Position numbers and translations under genes: made by a program. A DNA stretch of 16,200 nucleotides. Source: CAZAQK01 sp050249355. Its GTDB lineage: Bacteria; Pseudomonadota; Alphaproteobacteria; Rickettsiales; SXRF01. The stretch's first letter is position 1, and every line of letters starts with the position of its first letter. The stretch is from contig JBFWQQ010000041.1 of NCBI GenBank assembly GCA_050249355.1, forward strand, positions 1-16,200, written 5' to 3'. Below the pieces are notes generated by a model. The model did no database searches and had not been told where the DNA came from. It saw only the letters and a program-made list of their open reading frames with translations. This document shows positions 12,980-16,200 of this stretch, in pieces.

Positions 12980-14854
12980 ATGACGGAAAAAAACGCACAG
13001 ACCCATAAATTCGCTGCAGAAGTCAGTAAGATACTGCAGCTGGTGATCCATTCCCTATATACGAATAAGGACATTTTTCTTCGCGAATTGATCTCCAACG
13101 CCTCGGATGCTTGCGACAAGCTGCGCCATGAGGCCATCACCCAGCCGCAGCTGACGGCGGATAATCCGGAATTTTCAATCAATATTTCCGTAGATCCCAA
13201 GGCCCGCACCCTGACCATAGCCGATAACGGTATCGGTATGAGCAAGGATGAGTTGAAAAAGAACCTAGGAACCATCGCCAAGTCCGGCACACAGGAATTC
13301 ATTGCCGCCATGAGTGCGGATGCGAAAAAGAATGCGCCGCTTATCGGCCAGTTCGGGGTGGGGTTCTATTCTTCCTACATGGTCGCCGATAAAGTAACGG
13401 TGGTATCCCGCCGCGCTGGCGCTAACAAGGCGTACCAGTGGGAATCGGACGGACAGGGCGAGTTCACCTTAGCTGCCACCGAAAAAGACACGCGCGGTAC
13501 CGTTATCACCTTGCACCTGAATAGCGAGGCCGATGATTACCTCGATAAATTCCGCCTGCGCCATATCGTGCAGACCTATTCCGATCATATTTCTTTTCCT
13601 ATCACCCTAACCGATGAAGAGGGTGGTACCGAAACCGTCAATAGCGCAGGGGCACTGTGGATGCGCGGCAAAGGTGACATCACCGACGAGCAATATAACG
13701 AGTTCTACCGGCATGTGGCCCACGCGCCGGATGAGCCATGGCTGACCCTGCACAACAAGGTGGAAGGCAAGGTGGAGTTCACCAACCTGCTGTTCATCCC
13801 GTCGGCCAAGCCGTTCGACCTGTTCCACCCGGAGCGCAAATGCCGTGTGAAGCTGTATGTGCGGCGGGTGTTCATCACCGAAAAGAATGTCGACATCGTG
13901 CCGGCATATTTGCGTTTCCTGCGCGGGGTGGTGGATTCCGAGGATCTGCCGCTCAATATCAGCCGCGAAACCCTGCAGGATAACCCCATTATCAACAAGA
14001 TTCGTGAATCGCTTATCAAGCGTGTGCTGTCGGAATTGAAGAAGAAAGGCGAGCAGGACGAAACATCCTATCTCACCTTCTGGAATAATTTCGGTGCGGT
14101 GCTCAAAGAAGGCCTGTGCGAGGGCCTTGGCAATAAGGAGAGCATCCTTGAGGTGTGCCGTTTCCACTCCAATACGCAGGATGCGCAGACCAGCCTTGAT
14201 GCGTATGTGGCCCGCATGCCTGATGGGCAGGAAGATATCTATTATTTTACCGGCGACCATCTTGCCACCATGCGCAACCACCCGCAGATAGAAGGCTTTA
14301 CCAGCCGCGGCGTGGAAGTGCTGCTGATGCAGGATCATGTCGATGATTTCTGGGTCAACGTGGTGACCGAATATAAAGGCAAAAAGTTCAAATCCGTCAC
14401 CCGTGCCGATATCGAGCTCGATAAGTTCAGTAAGAACGAGAAGAAAGAAGACAAGTCGGAAGAGCACAAGCCGGATATGTCCGCCCTGTGCGCAAGGCTG
14501 AAGGTCATTCTTGGCGACAAAGTGAAAGACGTGCGTACCACCGGCAAACTGACTGACAGTGCCGTGTGCCTTGCCACCGAAGAAGGCGGCATGGACTTCA
14601 GGTTCGAGCGTTTCCTGGTGGAGCAGAAGCAGCTGCCCGGCACATCAGCCAAGATTCTAGAGATCAACCCCGGGCATGCCATCATCCGTTCGCTATCGGC
14701 TAGAGCAGCCAGTGACGGCCAGTCTTCCGAGTTGGAGGATGCGGCGTGGATATTGTTCGATCAGGCCCGCATCGTCGAAGGCGAAGAGATATCCGACCCG
14801 GCGGCATTCACTCGCCGCTTGCAGGCATTTTTGCAGAAAAGTCTCGCGGCCTAG
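12980..14854 (+). CDS. htpG: Molecular chaperone HtpG (bacterial Hsp90)
   Basis: HtpG is a dimeric ATP-driven cytosolic chaperone that remodels client proteins, working with DnaK. The 624-residue length equals E. coli HtpG. The N-terminal ATPase domain has FLRELISNASDACDKLR with catalytic E36 and N40, DNGIGM at 82-87, and the lid/glycine motif IGQFGVGFYSSYM at 122-134. The middle domain carries PLNISRETLQ with R329 in the gamma-phosphate-sensing position. A charged linker lies around 475-492 (KKEDKSEEHK), followed by the C-terminal dimerisation domain. All active residues are present. A weak AAAGAG lies seven bases before the ATG. It is preceded by a sigma32-like promoter and divergent from the ankyrin gene. 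Its stop is followed within seven bases by a palindromic repeat. Confidence 0.97.
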   Translation: MTEKNAQTHKFAAEVSKILQLVIHSLYTNKDIFLRELISNASDACDKLRHEAITQPQLTADNPEFSINISVDPKARTLTIADNGIGMSKDELKKNLGTIAKSGTQEFIAAMSADAKKNAPLIGQFGVGFYSSYMVADKVTVVSRRAGANKAYQWESDGQGEFTLAATEKDTRGTVITLHLNSEADDYLDKFRLRHIVQTYSDHISFPITLTDEEGGTETVNSAGALWMRGKGDITDEQYNEFYRHVAHAPDEPWLTLHNKVEGKVEFTNLLFIPSAKPFDLFHPERKCRVKLYVRRVFITEKNVDIVPAYLRFLRGVVDSEDLPLNISRETLQDNPIINKIRESLIKRVLSELKKKGEQDETSYLTFWNNFGAVLKEGLCEGLGNKESILEVCRFHSNTQDAQTSLDAYVARMPDGQEDIYYFTGDHLATMRNHPQIEGFTSRGVEVLLMQDHVDDFWVNVVTEYKGKKFKSVTRADIELDKFSKNEKKEDKSEEHKPDMSALCARLKVILGDKVKDVRTTGKLTDSAVCLATEEGGMDFRFERFLVEQKQLPGTSAKILEINPGHAIIRSLSARAASDGQSSELEDAAWILFDQARIVEGEEISDPAAFTRRLQAFLQKSLAA

Positions 14855-14860
14855 GGTGAT

Positions 14861-14944
14861 TTGTTATCCCGGTGCAGGCCGGGGGCCATGTTGATGGCAT
14901 CGCGAATATCTAAACATAGATTCCGGCCTTCGCCGGAATGGCAA
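14861..14944. repeat. 84-bp imperfect palindromic repeat element, second copy type
   Basis: The ends TTGTTATCCCGG (14861-14872) and CCGGAATGGCAA (14933-14944) are inverted, matching at 9 of 12 positions. Inside are a perfect 8-bp hairpin with a CTTC loop (ATTCCGGC 14920-14927, GCCGGAAT 14932-14939) and a second stem CCCGG 14868-14872 / CCGGG 14879-14883. It shares the ATTCC...GGAAT stem frame, the CTTC loop and the overall size with the element at 970-1049, though the stem bases differ (CCCGC against CCGGC). It sits directly after htpG and could act as its terminator or as an mRNA 3' stabiliser. Confidence 0.65.
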
Positions 14945-14955
14945 AGGTAGGCTAA

Positions 14956-14984
14956 TTGAATTTTAATAATTGCGGGAGTATAGT
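14956..14984 (+). promoter_or_regulatory. Sigma70-type promoter of the diguanylate cyclase gene
   Basis: TTGAAT at 14956-14961 and TATAGT at 14979-14984 are separated by exactly 17 bases. The start would be near 14991, leaving about 45 bases of leader. It begins 11 bases after the palindromic repeat, so the cyclase is probably transcribed apart from htpG. Confidence 0.55.
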
Positions 14985-15036
14985 GCCGTTAATTGCTGGT
15001 GCATGACCAACCTATGCCCGCACAGTGTTAGGAACC

Positions 15037-16059
15037 ATGGCCAAAAACAATACGCTCAAAGGGTTTCGCCGCAAGGCGCCAGTGAATGCCGAGAGCTACT
15101 CGCCCGATACCGTGGAAAAGCTGCGGGCGGAACTCGAACTGCTCACTTCCTACTCCAACGACACCATCTACCGCCTGCGCTACGATACCATGCGCTACGA
15201 TTACATCAGCCCTTCGGTGGTGCGCCTGCTGGGGTTTACCCCACCGGAGCTGGAAACCATGAATATCCGCTCGCTTATTATCGAGACGCGTATCGTCAAC
15301 AACACGCTGCGTCCGGTGGAATCCTTCGCGCCACTGGAAGAAAACCGCAAGCGCGGCGAAGTGAACAAATGGCAGGCCGACTACCTGATGCGCACCAAGG
15401 ATGGCCGCAAGATATGGGTGTCGGACATTTCCTATCCGTGGTTCGATGAAACCGGTTCCATTATCGGCTCGGTGGGATCGCTTCGCGACATTACCGACCG
15501 CGTGATGGCTGAAAAAGCCGTGCAGGAAGAACTTACCCGCGTACAGAATACCGATGCGCTGACCGGACTGGGCACGCGCCGCCTGTTCTTCACCAAGCTG
15601 GAAGAGGAGCTGCGCCGCATCCGCCGGAGCCGGGAAGACCTGTCGTTGCTGCTGATCGACATGGATCATTTCAAGAACATCAACAATAATTACGGGCAAG
15701 AGATGGGCGATACCGTACTAAAAGCGGTGGCGCGCATCATAAAGTCCTGCCTGCGCGAAACCGATGTCGGCGCGCGCATCGGCGGCGAGGAATTCGGCGC
15801 CGTGCTGCCGGAAACACCGGCCAATGGCGCCTATTGGGTGGGCGAGCGCATCCGTACCTCGGTGGCCAAGGAAACCTTCAATATCGGCGAAGACAACAAG
15901 CTGTTCGGCTGCACCGTTTCTATCGGTATCGCCTCGGCCAAGTTCGATCATAATACCGACGCCGAAGCGCTCTATAAAACGGCAGACCAGCGCCTATACA
16001 TCGCCAAACACACCGGCCGCAACCAGGTGTCTATGGACGAAATCGTCGAGATGCATTAA
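15037..16059 (+). CDS. PAS-GGDEF diguanylate cyclase
   Basis: The protein makes cyclic di-GMP from two GTP, a second messenger that controls the switch between motile and attached life. From the ATG at 15037 it has 340 residues; AGGA lies three bases before it, and an upstream GTG at 15025 is less likely. Residues 30-155 form a PAS sensor domain (YDYISPSVVRLLGFTPPEL, then GSVGSLRDITDR). There is no membrane segment or signal peptide, so it is cytosolic. A short helix joins it to the cyclase domain, which starts at DALTGLGTRR. Metal-binding D208 lies in LIDMDHFK, the catalytic GGEEF motif is at 249-253, and the inhibitory site RETD is at 240-243, five residues before it, so feedback control by the product is likely. 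No EAL domain is present. The PAS ligand is unknown. Confidence 0.95.
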   Translation: MAKNNTLKGFRRKAPVNAESYSPDTVEKLRAELELLTSYSNDTIYRLRYDTMRYDYISPSVVRLLGFTPPELETMNIRSLIIETRIVNNTLRPVESFAPLEENRKRGEVNKWQADYLMRTKDGRKIWVSDISYPWFDETGSIIGSVGSLRDITDRVMAEKAVQEELTRVQNTDALTGLGTRRLFFTKLEEELRRIRRSREDLSLLLIDMDHFKNINNNYGQEMGDTVLKAVARIIKSCLRETDVGARIGGEEFGAVLPETPANGAYWVGERIRTSVAKETFNIGEDNKLFGCTVSIGIASAKFDHNTDAEALYKTADQRLYIAKHTGRNQVSMDEIVEMH

Positions 16060-16063
16060 AGCG

Positions 16064-16198
16064 CTATATTTTTTGCAAGCGTCTTATTACGTCTTTGTGG
16101 GTTTCTTCATTCACTAAGCCTACGCTCGGATGCTTAGTAAAGTGTGGGGTACTGTTCTTGGCATAATCTAAAGCGTTTTTTGCATGCTCACTAGCTGC
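16064..16198 (-). CDS. C-terminal end of an unrecognised protein, cut by window end
   Basis: A frame open from the window edge to a TAG at 16066-16064 encodes 44 residues ending in THKDVIRRLQKI, with earlier KNALDYAKNSTPHF. It is polar and helical in appearance, with no signature I know. It starts four bases beyond the diguanylate cyclase stop, in a convergent orientation. The region is AT-richer than the cyclase: 52 of 120 bases (43%) at 16081-16200 are G or C. The other frames here contain stops, so this is the most plausible coding reading, but a frame of this length could occur by chance. Confidence 0.4.
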   Translation of the reverse strand, partial: AASEHAKNALDYAKNSTPHFTKHPSVGLVNEETHKDVIRRLQKI

Positions 16199-16200
16199 AG

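Noticed and set aside
12899..13051. Upstream in-frame start for the ankyrin gene (13051)
   Set aside because: It would overlap htpG and place 51 extra residues before a textbook signal peptide; Met at 12898 is the sensible start.
13607..14467. 286-residue antisense frame in htpG
   Set aside because: It overlaps a fully conserved chaperone gene and shows no domain.
15028..15699. 223-residue antisense frame in the diguanylate cyclase
   Set aside because: It is the opposite-strand image of the PAS-GGDEF coding sequence.
1..16200. CRISPR arrays, tRNA or rRNA genes, transposases
   Set aside because: No regular direct repeats with spacers, cloverleaf-type sequences or transposase motifs were found on reading the window.

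Overview
The window looks like a piece of chromosome from an alphaproteobacterium of moderate GC content. The main clues are the proton-translocating transhydrogenase encoded as three polypeptides (pntAA, pntAB, pntB) in the Rhodospirillum style, the overlapping xseB-ispA pair, and many starts with a weak or absent Shine-Dalgarno sequence. Two proteins with ankyrin-like sequence are present. The genus cannot be fixed from this evidence. No rRNA, tRNA, CRISPR array, transposase or phage gene was found, and genes are tightly packed with no gene-free stretch above 300 bases.

Left part (1-7441), mostly minus strand. A partial ankyrin-like ORF (+) with a possible frameshift is followed by a YqaA/DedA-like membrane protein (-), a short palindromic repeat element (970-1049), ispA and xseB (-, overlapping ATGA), an AT-richer hypothetical protein, the pntAA-pntAB-pntB operon (-), a glycine-rich unknown protein, and apaG and folE (-, 8 bases apart).

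Middle part (7524-11773), plus strand. Four genes are packed with overlaps or a 3-base gap: an acid-ceramidase/NAAA-like N-terminal-nucleophile amidase, a DgkA-type diacylglycerol kinase, an LplT-like MFS lysophospholipid transporter, and an Aas-like acyl-ACP/acyl-CoA synthetase that lacks the acyltransferase domain of E. coli Aas. Together they could take up or remodel lipids, release a fatty acid from an amide lipid, activate it and feed it into phospholipid. This is the most interesting part of the window. The joint pathway is inferred from gene order and families.

Right part (11777-16200). A secreted ankyrin plus coiled-coil protein (-) is divergent from htpG (+). Their 81-base intergenic region holds a heat-shock-type (sigma32-like) promoter for htpG, an extended -10 promoter for the ankyrin gene, and a perfect 16-base palindrome between them. 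After htpG comes a second palindromic repeat element with the same CTTC hairpin loop as the first. Then come a well-formed sigma70-type promoter and a PAS-GGDEF diguanylate cyclase with an intact catalytic motif and inhibitory site. The window ends inside a convergent, AT-richer partial ORF.
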